Shown here: positions 25,294 through 34,351 of the stretch, piece after piece
How the letters are laid out: every line of letters starts with the position of its first letter
Position numbering within the stretch: the stretch's first letter is position 1
NCBI GenBank assembly: GCA_028681035.1
Contig: JAQUJJ010000024.1
Coordinates: 1 to 34,579, forward strand
Source of the DNA: Candidatus Cloacimonadota bacterium
Lineage (GTDB): Bacteria; Cloacimonadota; Cloacimonadia; Cloacimonadales; Cloacimonadaceae
Reading direction: 5' to 3'
Length of the DNA: 34,579 nucleotides
Notes under the pieces: generated by a model
The model's input: only the letters and a program-made list of their open reading frames with translations
The model's database searches: none
Told to the model about the DNA's origin: nothing
Position numbers and translations under genes: made by a program

Positions 25294-26235
25294 TTACTTG
25301 TCCTTTCTAATTATGAAACCGGGTCTGTTTTTTACTTCGTCGAACACTCGCAGCAGGTATTCTGCCAAGACACTGATGGAAAGCAGAATTAAACCGCAGA
25401 AAAAGGACATAATGATAAGCGTGGTTGTCCAGCCAGGGACTCTGAATCCGCCCAGATTCTCTTCGCCCATCAATTTTAAGATAATGGAGATGATAATAAC
25501 GATGATAGACATGATGAAAGAACCTGCTCCCATCCAGGTTATCAGCTTTATAGGAAAGGCTGAAGACGCATAGAAAGTGTCTTTAAAAAGGCGCACTTTC
25601 TTCTTGAAAGTCCAGCGGGATTTGTTTCCTGTGCTTGGCGGACGTTCGTATGGGATATAAACTGGCTCGAAGCCCAGACGCAGCACTTCGATAATAGCTG
25701 AGGTGTTGATGGGATGAATGTGCTCATTGATTATCTCTACCAGCTCTCTGTCTATGCCAAATATATCTGCACCCAGAGGGGGGAAATTAACATCAGAAAG
25801 CCTGTTCATCATAAAGTAATAACTGCGGGCAAAGAATTCGTTAACAAAGCCATCGTTGCGTTTGTTGCGGCAGGGAATGATGATCTGCGCACCATTTTGC
25901 CATTCGCGATACATCTTAACATAGGATTCCAGCGGAGTTTGCCAGTCATCTGGCATAGCTGCCACAAGCTGTCCTGTGGCTACCGTAAACCCGGCAAATA
26001 TCGCACAGTGTGATGTGTAATTGCGGCTAAGTTGGTAGGCAAAAACATTGGGCTGCTGCTTTTCTAATTGCTTGGCGATGGCATAGGAATCGTCCCTAGA
26101 GCCGTCATCCATCACGATAAACTCTAAATCTATCCCTTCCTTGGCAAAACAGGCAGATAGTTTCTCATACACGGAAATGATGCGGGAACCACTATAATAA
26201 GAAAGTAAGATGATAGTAAACAAGCCAGTTCTCAT
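25294..26235 (-). CDS. GT2 glycosyltransferase, polyprenyl-phosphate sugar synthase type
   Basis: A 313-residue enzyme of the DPM1/GtrB/ArnC-like group, which loads a sugar from a nucleotide donor onto undecaprenyl phosphate. The GT-A domain shows FIVMDDGSRDDSYAIA (about 39-54), LSRNYTSHCAIFAGF and PDDWQ (the family DxD-type site, usually DADLQ), then the ADIFGIDRE segment and RWTFKKKVRLFKDTF before two C-terminal membrane helices (about 232-254, 268-290). The ATG sits in an ATGA overlap with the GtrA gene, so the two are coupled; GtrA flippase partners normally accompany such enzymes. Confidence 0.88.
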   Translation of the reverse strand: MRTGLFTIILLSYYSGSRIISVYEKLSACFAKEGIDLEFIVMDDGSRDDSYAIAKQLEKQQPNVFAYQLSRNYTSHCAIFAGFTVATGQLVAAMPDDWQTPLESYVKMYREWQNGAQIIIPCRNKRNDGFVNEFFARSYYFMMNRLSDVNFPPLGADIFGIDRELVEIINEHIHPINTSAIIEVLRLGFEPVYIPYERPPSTGNKSRWTFKKKVRLFKDTFYASSAFPIKLITWMGAGSFIMSIIVIIISIILKLMGEENLGGFRVPGWTTTLIIMSFFCGLILLSISVLAEYLLRVFDEVKNRPGFIIRKDK

Positions 26236-26615
26236 TGCTTTTCCTCTTTGGTGTGAAACACTTTAACAGACCAGAAATAGTTGTTTAACAGGGTGAAGGG
26301 AATAACCATGTAGGATATCACCCAGTTAGGAAAGGTAAACACTTTTCTGAAGATATACAAAAGCAACATCCCCAGCAACATCCCAGAGATGTAAACCATA
26401 AAATAGCGCAGCATCGTGCCGTGAGAATAGCTGCTTTGAAAGGTGAATAAACGGTTAAGCGTGTAAGAAAGAAACACGGTTACAAGATAAGTGAGTATGT
26501 AAGTTAGCTGGAGAGGAGTGTGGAATACCTGCAAACAAACATAGAGCAGCAGCATGGAAAGCAGGGTAACGAACCCACCCACACCAATAAAACGCATGAA
26601 TGCCTTGATGCTCAC
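26232..26615 (-). CDS. GtrA-family membrane protein, putative lipid-linked sugar flippase
   Basis: A 127-residue protein with four predicted membrane helices (FMRFIGVGGFVTLLSMLLLY, then LTYILTYLVTVFLSYTLNRL, FMVYISGMLLGMLLLYIF and a fourth), the GtrA/DPMS-type fold. GtrA members are believed to translocate polyprenyl-phosphate sugars. The N-terminal FxxVGG and the YxxNRxFxF segment (YTLNRLFTF) are family hallmarks. I place the start at GTG 26615 (AGG 9 nt upstream) rather than at GTG 26639, which would overlap the aminotransferase by 20 nt. It overlaps the GT2 gene by 4 nt. Confidence 0.82.
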   Translation of the reverse strand: MSIKAFMRFIGVGGFVTLLSMLLLYVCLQVFHTPLQLTYILTYLVTVFLSYTLNRLFTFQSSYSHGTMLRYFMVYISGMLLGMLLLYIFRKVFTFPNWVISYMVIPFTLLNNYFWSVKVFHTKEEKQ

Positions 26616-26619
26616 GGCT

Positions 26620-27771
26620 TTAAGCCTGCTCCAACACACTGCAAATGTAAGAAACTTCGCTTGCTGTTAGATAGGGGTTCATGGGTAAACTGAGGCAGGT
26701 ATTGGCAATACTTTCGGCAAGGGGATAGCTATGGTGAGCATACTCTTGATAGGCTTGTTGTTTGTGAGGCGGAATGGGATAATGAATCATGGTATTTATT
26801 CCTGCTTGCTTTAGAACTGCTTGCAGCTTGCCCCTCTTTTCGTTTCTGGTAATAAACTGATGCCAGCAGGGTTTAGCCATTGCTCCTGAAACAGGCATTT
26901 CATAGATTAGCTCACGGTTTGCCGAGGGATCACACCTTAGCTGCTTGTAGGGCAGAGTTATTTGATCATTATTAATCTTTAAACATACGGTGGCTGCTTT
27001 ATGGCGGCTTAGGTTATTTGTATCCAGATGGGGAAGCTTAACACGAAGAATAGCAGCTTGAAGCTCATCCAAGCGGCAGTTAAAACCTTTGTATTTGTTC
27101 TGATACTTCTGTCTGGAACCGTAGTTTGCCAAGCTTCTTATCTTATCCGCTAGCTCGTCATCATCGGTAGTGATTGCGCCACCATCACCAAAGGCTCCCA
27201 GATTCTTGCCAGGATAAAAGCTGAAGGCAGCAGCATCGCCAAGACATCCGCATTTACTGCCATTATACTCTGCACCGTGAGCCTGTGCTGCATCTTCCAA
27301 AACTTTCAGCTTATACTTGGCTGCGATATCCATTATCGTGCTCATATCTGCCGGCATACCATAAAGATGCACAGGAATAATCGCCTTTGTACGGGGTGTT
27401 ATGCTCGCTTCAAGTAGCAAGGGATCGAGATTAAAGGTAGCAATATCCGGCTCTACAGGAACGGGTGTTGCTCCGCAGTTACTAACAGCCAGCCAAGTAG
27501 CAATGTAGGTGTTGGAAGGAACTATTACGTCGTCTCCCGCACCTATACCCCAGGCTTTCAGCACCAGAAACAAGGCGTCAAGCCCGTTACTAACACCGAT
27601 GCAGTTGCGGGTGCCAATATATTTGGCATATTCCTTCTCAAAAGCTGCAACCTCTTCCCCAAGTATGTACCAGCCATTGCTAAGCACTTTGGAGATAGCT
27701 TGGTCAATTTCGGTCTTCAGCTCACGGTAGCTTTGCCCGATGTCATAGAAGGGTATATCAGGATTGAACAT
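26620..27771 (-). CDS. DegT/DnrJ/EryC1/StrS PLP aminotransferase, dTDP-3-keto-6-deoxyhexose type
   Basis: A 383-residue sugar aminotransferase. Blocks seen are [20 protein letters not shown] (33-52), [26 protein letters not shown], the [13 protein letters not shown] active-site segment and the PLP-binding Lys K189 in [17 protein letters not shown]. These fit the FdtB/QdtB group that makes dTDP-3-amino-3,6-dideoxyhexoses. Its location directly after a fused ketoisomerase/acetyltransferase supports C-3 rather than C-4 amination. The ATG overlaps the end of that gene by 14 nt. The choice between a fucose-type and quinovose-type product depends on the isomerase and cannot be read here. Confidence 0.87.
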   Translation of the reverse strand: MFNPDIPFYDIGQSYRELKTEIDQAISKVLSNGWYILGEEVAAFEKEYAKYIGTRNCIGVSNGLDALFLVLKAWGIGAGDDVIVPSNTYIATWLAVSNCGATPVPVEPDIATFNLDPLLLEASITPRTKAIIPVHLYGMPADMSTIMDIAAKYKLKVLEDAAQAHGAEYNGSKCGCLGDAAAFSFYPGKNLGAFGDGGAITTDDDELADKIRSLANYGSRQKYQNKYKGFNCRLDELQAAILRVKLPHLDTNNLSRHKAATVCLKINNDQITLPYKQLRCDPSANRELIYEMPVSGAMAKPCWHQFITRNEKRGKLQAVLKQAGINTMIHYPIPPHKQQAYQEYAHHSYPLAESIANTCLSLPMNPYLTASEVSYICSVLEQA

Positions 27772-28642
27772 AGCTTAAGTACTCATCAAAATCTCGGATA
27801 TAGTCGTCCTCGTCATAATAATCGGAAGTTAAAACCAACAGCACGCAGTCTGCGGAGAAGTTATCAATATCCACCCAAAAACCTGGTGGAACTGTGATAT
27901 ATTGATTGGGAGCATCCAGCATCACTTCCCGCGTACCCTTGTCATCTGTTAGCTTTAACCTGCAATCTCCATGAACGGCAACAAAAGATTGGAATTGTTC
28001 ACGGTGTGCATGTCCGCCTCGGGGGTAACTTTCCTTGTTGTTCCAGATATAGAACACGCGTTTTATGGCAAAGGGGACGTCTCTGTTCCCCTCAATAACG
28101 GATAGGTTTCCTCTGGTATCAAATATTGTTTTAGCACCAGTTTTACCTAAATCCACAAGTTCATTATCCATGATATTATTCCTTACAACCTTGGCAGGTG
28201 AACCATAGCATATACAATTAGCAGGTACAGATTTGGTAACTAGGCTGCCTGCGCCGATCATTGCAGATTTGCCAATGGTGATGCCCCCCATAATAATTGC
28301 TCCGGCTCCAATAGATGCACCATCCTCTATCACTGTTTGCAGCACATTGTTCTGGTACTGTTTGGAGCGGGGGAACTTATCGTTGATAAAGCTAACGTTG
28401 GGTCCGATAAACACGTCGTTGCCAATACGCACTCCGTCCCATAGAGATACTCCCGATTTCACGGTTACATTATCTCCGATTGACACGTCGTTTTCCACAA
28501 AGCAATGGCAGTTAATATTGCAATTCTTTCCTATTTGAGCCTCGGGTAAAACGACACAATATTGCCAGATTACGGTTCCATCGCCAATTTTGCTGCTCTG
28601 AACATCTGCGGTGGGATGGAGGTAAGTTTCTGTTTGCTTCAT
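27758..28642 (-). CDS. WxcM-like bifunctional N-acetyltransferase / dTDP-6-deoxyhexose 3,4-ketoisomerase
   Basis: A 294-residue fusion of two enzymes. Residues about 5-165 are a left-handed beta-helix acetyltransferase ([47 protein letters not shown]), of the FdtC/QdtC type. Residues about 168-294 are a cupin-fold sugar 3,4-ketoisomerase ([54 protein letters not shown]), of the FdtA/QdtA type, with the His-rich active site intact. The same fusion is known as WxcM in Xanthomonas. It would act both before and after the neighbouring aminotransferase in making dTDP-Fuc3NAc or dTDP-Qui3NAc. The ATG has GAGGAG 3 nt upstream and lies 27 nt after rmlA. Confidence 0.88.
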   Translation of the reverse strand: MKQTETYLHPTADVQSSKIGDGTVIWQYCVVLPEAQIGKNCNINCHCFVENDVSIGDNVTVKSGVSLWDGVRIGNDVFIGPNVSFINDKFPRSKQYQNNVLQTVIEDGASIGAGAIIMGGITIGKSAMIGAGSLVTKSVPANCICYGSPAKVVRNNIMDNELVDLGKTGAKTIFDTRGNLSVIEGNRDVPFAIKRVFYIWNNKESYPRGGHAHREQFQSFVAVHGDCRLKLTDDKGTREVMLDAPNQYITVPPGFWVDIDNFSADCVLLVLTSDYYDEDDYIRDFDEYLSYVQS

Positions 28643-28669
28643 AAGCTCCTCAACGGCGAAAGCAGTGCA

Positions 28670-29536
28670 TCATTTCGATTCGCCCAATTGTAGCAGATAT
28701 TCGCCATATCCGCTTTTGCGTATCGGCTCGGCAATCTCATACAGTTTCGCCTTATCTATAAAGCCTTTACGGAAGGCTATTTCTTCTATGCAGCCAATCT
28801 TAAAGCCCTGCCGCTGTTCTATCACTGCAATAAACTGGGACGCCTGCAACAGGGATTCAAATGTGCCGGTATCCAGCCAGGCATAGCCTCGCCCAAATAC
28901 CAGAACCTTCAGTTTACCTTGTTCCAGATAAGTTTTGTTAACATCGGTAATCTCATATTCTCCGCGAGCGGAAGGCTGTATATTCTTAGCTACTTGCACC
29001 ACACTGTTATCGTAGAAATACAAGCCCGGAACGGCATAGTTGGATTTAGGCTGCTCTGGTTTTTCTTCCAAACTCAGCACTTTCCCGCAGGAAGCAAACT
29101 CCACCACTCCATATCGTTGCGGGTCTATTACGGGATAAGCTGTGATAATTGCGCCATCAGGATTGGCACATTCTGCCAGTTTCCTCTGGATATCTGCACC
29201 GTAAAAGATGTTATCGCCCAAGATAAGACACACGCTGTCATCGCCAATAAACTCTGCTCCAATCACAAACGCCTGTGCTAATCCGTTAGGGATTTCCTGC
29301 TTGGCATAAAAGAACTTCATCCCCAATTGAGAGCCGTCTTTAAGAAGCTTAACAAAGCTGCTTTGCTCCTCAGGAGTGGTAATAATCAGCACTTCACGGA
29401 TTCCCGCTAACATCAGCACCGATAGCGGATAGTAAATCATCGGTTTGTCATACACCGGCATAAGCTGTTTGCTTACAGCAATGGTGAGAGGGTGTAACCT
29501 GGTGCCGGCTCCACCAGCAAGAATAATACCTTTCAT
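28670..29536 (-). CDS. rmlA: Glucose-1-phosphate thymidylyltransferase
   Basis: A 288-residue enzyme making dTDP-glucose from dTTP and glucose-1-phosphate, the entry step for dTDP-deoxysugars. It has the nucleotide-binding [11 protein letters not shown] (residues about 8-18), [30 protein letters not shown], and [12 protein letters not shown]. Length and motifs match RmlA. The ATG at 29536 is chosen over the in-frame TTG at 29548 because the protein then starts MKGIILAGG as in the family. It is the first gene of the leftward operon; the next enzyme of the pathway, the 4,6-dehydratase RmlB, is not in the window. Confidence 0.93.
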   Translation of the reverse strand: MKGIILAGGAGTRLHPLTIAVSKQLMPVYDKPMIYYPLSVLMLAGIREVLIITTPEEQSSFVKLLKDGSQLGMKFFYAKQEIPNGLAQAFVIGAEFIGDDSVCLILGDNIFYGADIQRKLAECANPDGAIITAYPVIDPQRYGVVEFASCGKVLSLEEKPEQPKSNYAVPGLYFYDNSVVQVAKNIQPSARGEYEITDVNKTYLEQGKLKVLVFGRGYAWLDTGTFESLLQASQFIAVIEQRQGFKIGCIEEIAFRKGFIDKAKLYEIAEPIRKSGYGEYLLQLGESK

Positions 29537-29548
29537 ATTACATTCCAA

Positions 29549-29955
29549 GAGCTTACTGTTGTTTTATGCCACACTGTTAGCTAGGGCAAGCTCCTTCATT
29601 TCTTTATGCATAACTATGGCTTGTTCCTTTGTCCTCAAATAGCCTGTTGCTGTCAATTTATATTTAGCTGCCGCTTCACAAAAAGAACATTGTATCTCGG
29701 TTCCATGAATGTCGATAGAATCCGTTCTATGAACTTTCGCCTATCAAATTCCTGTCAATGGCACGTTTTGAGCATATGTGAATACGCTCTTGCCGTAAAT
29801 CAGATAATCGAGTTTTAATGTTCCCTAGAAATCTCTTATCACACCAATCTGGTCGTTAGTCTTGTCCATGACTTTTTGCGATTGCGATAGAGAATCATAA
29901 TAAGCATTACACAGGCTCACATTATCTCCTAAAAACAATTATCTTCCAAGTTCAC
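29549..29955. other. Intergenic region upstream of rmlA
   Basis: About 400 nt without a gene I can support. On the reverse strand a frame from about 29720 to 29570 reads a short peptide containing a QCSFCEAAAKY segment, but it has no start codon or ribosome binding site and is probably a relic or chance frame. The promoter of the glycan operon must lie here but no strong -35/-10 pair stands out. Confidence 0.4.
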
Positions 29956-32232
29956 TTATTGTAGATTATCTTTCTCTGCTGGAGATCGACTTGCGCTATG
30001 GTAAGCCCGAATCTCTGCAGCAGGAATGGAGCAACCTGTACTATCATAGTTTTTGTATGCGAAAACCCGGTAAAACATAACAGATTGAGTTAGTGCTGTG
30101 CATGAATGCGTGTATGACATATCTTCTGTGAAACCCAGAAAAGTGAATTTCTCGCTAGAAGATGTGGTGCAATATACTGCATAACCATCCGGTATTGTAG
30201 GTGAACCGTCAATGTTCTGAACTACAGCATCCCAACTGATGATAGCACTTTCCCCATCCATAGTTATCGTCACATTATCCGGTGCTTTAGGCGGCATATA
30301 TCCTCCCCTTCCAGTAACACCAATAACCAGTGAAGGCAGGTTTTCAGCGTTGGTCTCGATGATCAGGCTGTCTGAGAAAACGCCAACTTGATTCGGCTGA
30401 AACCAGAGATCAATGTTCGAAGTCTCCCCCGGCAAAATCAGTGCAGCAGGATTGTTGAATGAGAATTGAAAGTACATACCGCCTATCTGCCATCTGATAT
30501 CATTGAAATACAGTGTGTCCGTCCCGCTGTTGCGAAGTGTCAGCGTAACAGTTTCCGATGTGTGTCCAAGATATTCTATTCCAAAATCATAAACAAGCGT
30601 GTCTGCGCAAGCCAGCATTGCGTGACCACTCACCTCGATATCTTGCGACACGGTAGCATAGTGGACACCGTCGCTCACGCTCAATTCGACGGTGTAAGTG
30701 CCCTCTGCGGCAAACACATGGCTTGGATTCTGATCCGAGGACGTGCTTCCGTCCCCAAATTCCCAGTTCCAAACAACGATATCCTCCATTGAAGTATCGG
30801 TGAAATTCACTCGGAACTGCCCATCTTCGGCTATGGGCTCATAACCAAAGCTGGCATGCAACATATATCCCCGCCCCGAAAAAGGTATCAGTAGCAAAGG
30901 ATGATAACTAGCATTGCTGGCTACGCATAGTGTATCAGTAAACACACCCTCAGTCAGCGGCGCAAAATGTACCTCAATCGATCTGCTCTCACCTGGTAAT
31001 CCTGGCTCATTCAGTTGGTCAAAAGTATGTGAAAAGTAAGTCGGATTAGGCTGGGATTTCCAATAGATATCCGTGATATTGAGTGTATCAACGCTGGCAC
31101 TATGCAGGGTAACGGTTAGCGGCAGAGACAGTTCCTCGACATAGGTTTTGTGGAATTCATGCGTAGCCACGTAATAGCCATGCACAAAATTCGGATAGTG
31201 CTTTGGGCTCTGGTCTCTGGAAAATACAACCATCTCCTGTAATCGAAGTTCGGTATCTCCAGCTGAGGGAGCCTTGGTACGGATCGCGTAAAACTGATCT
31301 GGGATGCATCGATAACCAAGTTTAAATTGGGAGCTGGTGCCGGTCTGCGGTGTGCTGCGAAATGCGTATAGGTTGCTGCCGTCTGACATGATGAAATTGA
31401 ATACCCCGCGAGATACGTTGTCGATATATTTGCTTATTCCCCTCAACGCATTGTTCAGTCCATCCAGTGTATTGTCTTGGCTGGCGATTATCTTGCACAT
31501 TATGTAGCGGAACAGCACTTCGCTGTCCACCCATTGGGTTGCGTCGGGATTGTTGAAGTAATTGCTGGGATTTAGCTGGAACCAATTAGTCCCGGGATTC
31601 ATCTGGTTGATCTGGTTAATCATGTAGTATTTTGCTGACAAGCTGTTGCCATTATGGATGAAGGTGTAGGTTTTTCCATTGTGCTGAAACCAAAATGGAT
31701 GATTTCCCAAACTGACGCCGGTAGCATTTCTGGCATGACAAAGTACGATTGCTGCACTATCTACTTCTGTCTTGATCGCATTCATGGCTAGGTCGAGAAT
31801 ATCATAGTCCCAGCTGGAGTTTTGGTAATCAGGATCCAGATATTTACCAGTGTAGTAAGTATTCCCCAGATCCTCGCTGTTGATGACCCTCTTGAACCAT
31901 ATGTTCTCAGTAGATACGTAAGGATCGCCGTCTCTGTATGCTGCGACGCCATAGCCGTCATTGTTAGTGGCAGATGTGGAATATGCCATTAAAAAGCCAA
32001 AATAGTCCCATGGATCATTGTATTCCCAATAGTTCATTGCCTGTCCGCTCGGGGCAAAATCGGCCAGGGTGTGCTCCTGAACGGAGATCAATGCGCTCAT
32101 TGCGCAAGCAGAAAGGCTTGAGGTGATCGGAAATAAAATCATGAAAAATAACAGGACAGCTTTCGTCCCTGCGTTGCTTATCCAGTCGCATTTATTGAGT
32201 AGTTTTTTCCGGTTCTTCAATTTTGTCTTCAT
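29956..32232 (-). CDS. Exported class-II glutamine-amidotransferase-fold (Ntn) protein with ASH and PKD domains
   Basis: A 758-residue exported protein. A signal sequence (about 1-42, core AVLLFFMILFPITSSLSA) ends at C43. The next about 310 residues match the YafJ-like class II glutamine amidotransferase fold: C43 (CAMSALIS), NNDGYGVAAYRDG (90-102), LCHARNATGVSLGNHPF (164-180), FIHNGNS (191-197), DSE (236-238) and RGVFNFIMSDG (275-285). Following are an ASH-like domain (about 375-455), a PKD domain (WNWEFGDGS near 494), a second ASH-like domain (about 545-645) and an FN3-like C-terminus (about 650-745). There is no sorting tail. LSAC is also a lipobox, so the protein may be a lipoprotein. Substrate unknown. 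AAGGAG precedes the ATG by 5 nt; it is monocistronic. Confidence 0.75.
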   Translation of the reverse strand: MKTKLKNRKKLLNKCDWISNAGTKAVLLFFMILFPITSSLSACAMSALISVQEHTLADFAPSGQAMNYWEYNDPWDYFGFLMAYSTSATNNDGYGVAAYRDGDPYVSTENIWFKRVINSEDLGNTYYTGKYLDPDYQNSSWDYDILDLAMNAIKTEVDSAAIVLCHARNATGVSLGNHPFWFQHNGKTYTFIHNGNSLSAKYYMINQINQMNPGTNWFQLNPSNYFNNPDATQWVDSEVLFRYIMCKIIASQDNTLDGLNNALRGISKYIDNVSRGVFNFIMSDGSNLYAFRSTPQTGTSSQFKLGYRCIPDQFYAIRTKAPSAGDTELRLQEMVVFSRDQSPKHYPNFVHGYYVATHEFHKTYVEELSLPLTVTLHSASVDTLNITDIYWKSQPNPTYFSHTFDQLNEPGLPGESRSIEVHFAPLTEGVFTDTLCVASNASYHPLLLIPFSGRGYMLHASFGYEPIAEDGQFRVNFTDTSMEDIVVWNWEFGDGSTSSDQNPSHVFAAEGTYTVELSVSDGVHYATVSQDIEVSGHAMLACADTLVYDFGIEYLGHTSETVTLTLRNSGTDTLYFNDIRWQIGGMYFQFSFNNPAALILPGETSNIDLWFQPNQVGVFSDSLIIETNAENLPSLVIGVTGRGGYMPPKAPDNVTITMDGESAIISWDAVVQNIDGSPTIPDGYAVYCTTSSSEKFTFLGFTEDMSYTHSCTALTQSVMFYRVFAYKNYDSTGCSIPAAEIRAYHSASRSPAEKDNLQ

Positions 32233-32403
32233 CTTAGCTCCTTGATTAACAATACCCGCTGCGAGTCTAGTGTCAAGCAGAAACTTGCATTAATATACCA
32301 AGAACTTGAAAACCTTAAGAATAACAGTAATTCTATCTATGTAAACCTGTCATCATCTTTAGTGTGTAGCTCTATAATTCCTCTAAATTCGTGAGGCTGG
32401 CTT

Positions 32404-32513
32404 ACTTGCTTATCCGAAGCCGAGCCAAACGCTTACTGAAGGGGGTCCGATCGGGTTTCATCCCGATGAGATCCCGATCGGACCCCGATGAACCCCGCTT
32501 TGGATAAGCAAGT
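32404..32513. repeat. Nested palindromic element
   Basis: Outer arms ACTTGCTTATCC (32404-32415) and GGATAAGCAAGT (32502-32513) and inner arms GGGGTCCGATCGGG (32442-32455) and CCCGATCGGACCCC (32473-32486) are each perfect. The inner loop is 17 nt. The outer termini share CTTGCT/AGCAAG with the elements at 15826 and 23094. It lies in the 450-nt gap between divergent genes at 32232 and 32684, which holds no gene. Confidence 0.85.
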
Positions 32514-32608
32514 GCCTTAGGGATGAACTACATTGACCCAAAATTATGTTTTGGGAGTAGGAAAAGCGTCCTGCTTAACAGCGTTTAGAAACGGGTGTTG
32601 CTGAGTTT

Positions 32609-32651
32609 GCAGGATTTCACTTGACAACAGCGTGAAACTATAATATCCTGC
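32609..32651 (+). promoter_or_regulatory. Promoter with overlapping inverted repeats before the deacetylase-like gene
   Basis: TATAAT at 32639-32644 with TTTCAC at 32615-32620 (18-nt spacer) is a plausible promoter. It is embedded in GCAGGAT...ATCCTGC (32609-32615 / 32645-32651) and TTTCAC...GTGAAA (32615-32620 / 32632-32637) inverted repeats, which could be an operator. Confidence 0.45.
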
Positions 32652-32683
32652 CACAAAATGGAACTGGCGGTATAAAGAATAGC

Positions 32684-34351
32684 ATGGTATCAATAATCAT
32701 AGACAGCAAACTCTTGCGTTTCCATAAGGAGATGAAATACGTATTTAGCTTTATATTCAAAAGCTTGGGTTATCACTTTCAATTCATCACCAATTGGGAA
32801 GAGCTGAAACCGAATGACATCTTTTTATTCTATGGCTTAACGGAGCCTACTCCGGAAGAATTAAAGGTTTTAGCCAAGCGTAATATCACTTTTTTTATCC
32901 CCTGCGATTTCGAGTTTTACGATCCCAAAGCTTATTCTGCCGACAGATTGCGTCGCAGTTTGAGGGAGATAAAGCTGCTGTCTATAACGCCGGTGATTTC
33001 TGCCCGTAAATTTGAATATCTTGCCGAAAACTACAGCGAAAGTGATGTTAATGGCGGAAAGATTAACTTTGACCTGGTGGGAAACATCTTCCTGCACCTT
33101 TCTAACCTCGAAGAAAGCAAAGATGCTCAGGCTATGGAAAAAGGCTTTTATCCCGATGAAGCCAGTGCTTTCTACAATTACCGTGAAGTTCCCATTGTGG
33201 ACAACCTGCTGTGGCTGGTAGATAGCATGATTAAGGAGCATTGCCGCGCCAAGAAAAGCTTCATTGCACAAAAGATGTTCTGGCCCGAAGCGCAACAATC
33301 AGCCGTGCTTTTATCGCACAGCATAGATGATTTACAGAAGTGGGATTTTTCCTCGTTGGTGCTATCCTTGGCAGACGATTTGGCAATGCTCTTTTCTTTC
33401 AAATGGAAACAGCTTGGGCATAATCTCGCCGGAAAGCTGAAATATGTGTTTACCAACTACGAGCTTTATTGGAACTTTGAAGAATTCCGCAAGCTGGAGA
33501 GAGAATCCGGCTGTCGTAGCACCTATTTCCTTGCCACAGAACCGTGTGAGGACATAAACTATAGCTTGGAAGACCCCGATTTGCAGGAAGAAATACAGCA
33601 AATTATCCGTGAAGGTAACGACATTGGCTTGTTGATCACGTCTGACAAACTGAACCGTGATGATTATTTAACCCGCAAACAAATCCTGCTGCATCAACTT
33701 GGCAAGGAACAGATTGGTATTCGCCAGTGTGGCTTTCACAGTAACGAAACAACCCGTGATTTGCAGAATAAAATCTCCCCCAGTTACAGCCAAAGCACTT
33801 CTTTTCAGAGCGTTCCAGGATTCAAGAATGGTATTTCTCTGCCTTGGCATCCCTGGATTTCTGGAAATAAAGCAGAGTTTCTGGAATTGCCTACTGAATA
33901 TCGGGACAATCACTTAAAACTAACCAAACATAAGCTGGTGCAGCTTGAAGATGCCAAACACCAAATCAAGAAGTTTTATCACCAGGCTACCCGCTCACAT
34001 GGCATCTTTAGCATAGATTTCTCTATCGCCAGCTATAGTGATATTCATTATTGCAACAAACTATACGCCTATATCTTAGCCTTGGTGAAAAGCGGGAATA
34101 ACTACCTTGCCACTGCCGGCGAAATAGCTGCATGGTGGGAAAAACGAGGACGCATTACCATCGACGAAGGCGAATATGAAATCAGCGTGTTCTTCCCCGA
34201 TGATATAGATAATTTTGTGCTTAGCGTGCATGGCGACCCCAAGATACTGGAGATTGATGGAGTAAGCGCGAAGATAGAAGGTAATACCGTCCGTTTCAAT
34301 AACGTTAAAGCCGAATCCATCGCCGTAATCCGCCTTAACAAAAACGCATGA
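32684..34351 (+). CDS. Divergent polysaccharide-deacetylase-like protein
   Basis: A 555-residue cytosolic-looking protein (no signal peptide). The N-terminal about 200 residues form an alpha/beta domain resembling the uncharacterised domain that precedes deacetylase domains in envelope-glycan clusters. The middle (about 205-480) recalls the NodB/CE4 barrel: AVLLSHSIDDLQKWD at the site of the usual THDxD strand, SGCRSTYFLATEP, EGNDIGLLIT and GIRQCGFHSNETT. Metal-ligand residues are changed: the expected H-x-S/G-x-H after DIGL reads DIGLLITSDK. It may have lost catalysis. It overlaps the following glycosyltransferase by ATGA, so both likely serve the same glycan pathway. I am fairly sure of the fold, unsure of activity. 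Confidence 0.55.
   Translation: MVSIIIDSKLLRFHKEMKYVFSFIFKSLGYHFQFITNWEELKPNDIFLFYGLTEPTPEELKVLAKRNITFFIPCDFEFYDPKAYSADRLRRSLREIKLLSITPVISARKFEYLAENYSESDVNGGKINFDLVGNIFLHLSNLEESKDAQAMEKGFYPDEASAFYNYREVPIVDNLLWLVDSMIKEHCRAKKSFIAQKMFWPEAQQSAVLLSHSIDDLQKWDFSSLVLSLADDLAMLFSFKWKQLGHNLAGKLKYVFTNYELYWNFEEFRKLERESGCRSTYFLATEPCEDINYSLEDPDLQEEIQQIIREGNDIGLLITSDKLNRDDYLTRKQILLHQLGKEQIGIRQCGFHSNETTRDLQNKISPSYSQSTSFQSVPGFKNGISLPWHPWISGNKAEFLELPTEYRDNHLKLTKHKLVQLEDAKHQIKKFYHQATRSHGIFSIDFSIASYSDIHYCNKLYAYILALVKSGNNYLATAGEIAAWWEKRGRITIDEGEYEISVFFPDDIDNFVLSVHGDPKILEIDGVSAKIEGNTVRFNNVKAESIAVIRLNKNA

Noticed and set aside
29570..29720. Short reverse-strand frame with a CSFC segment upstream of rmlA
   Set aside because: No usable start codon or ribosome binding site and stops just upstream; not supportable as a gene.
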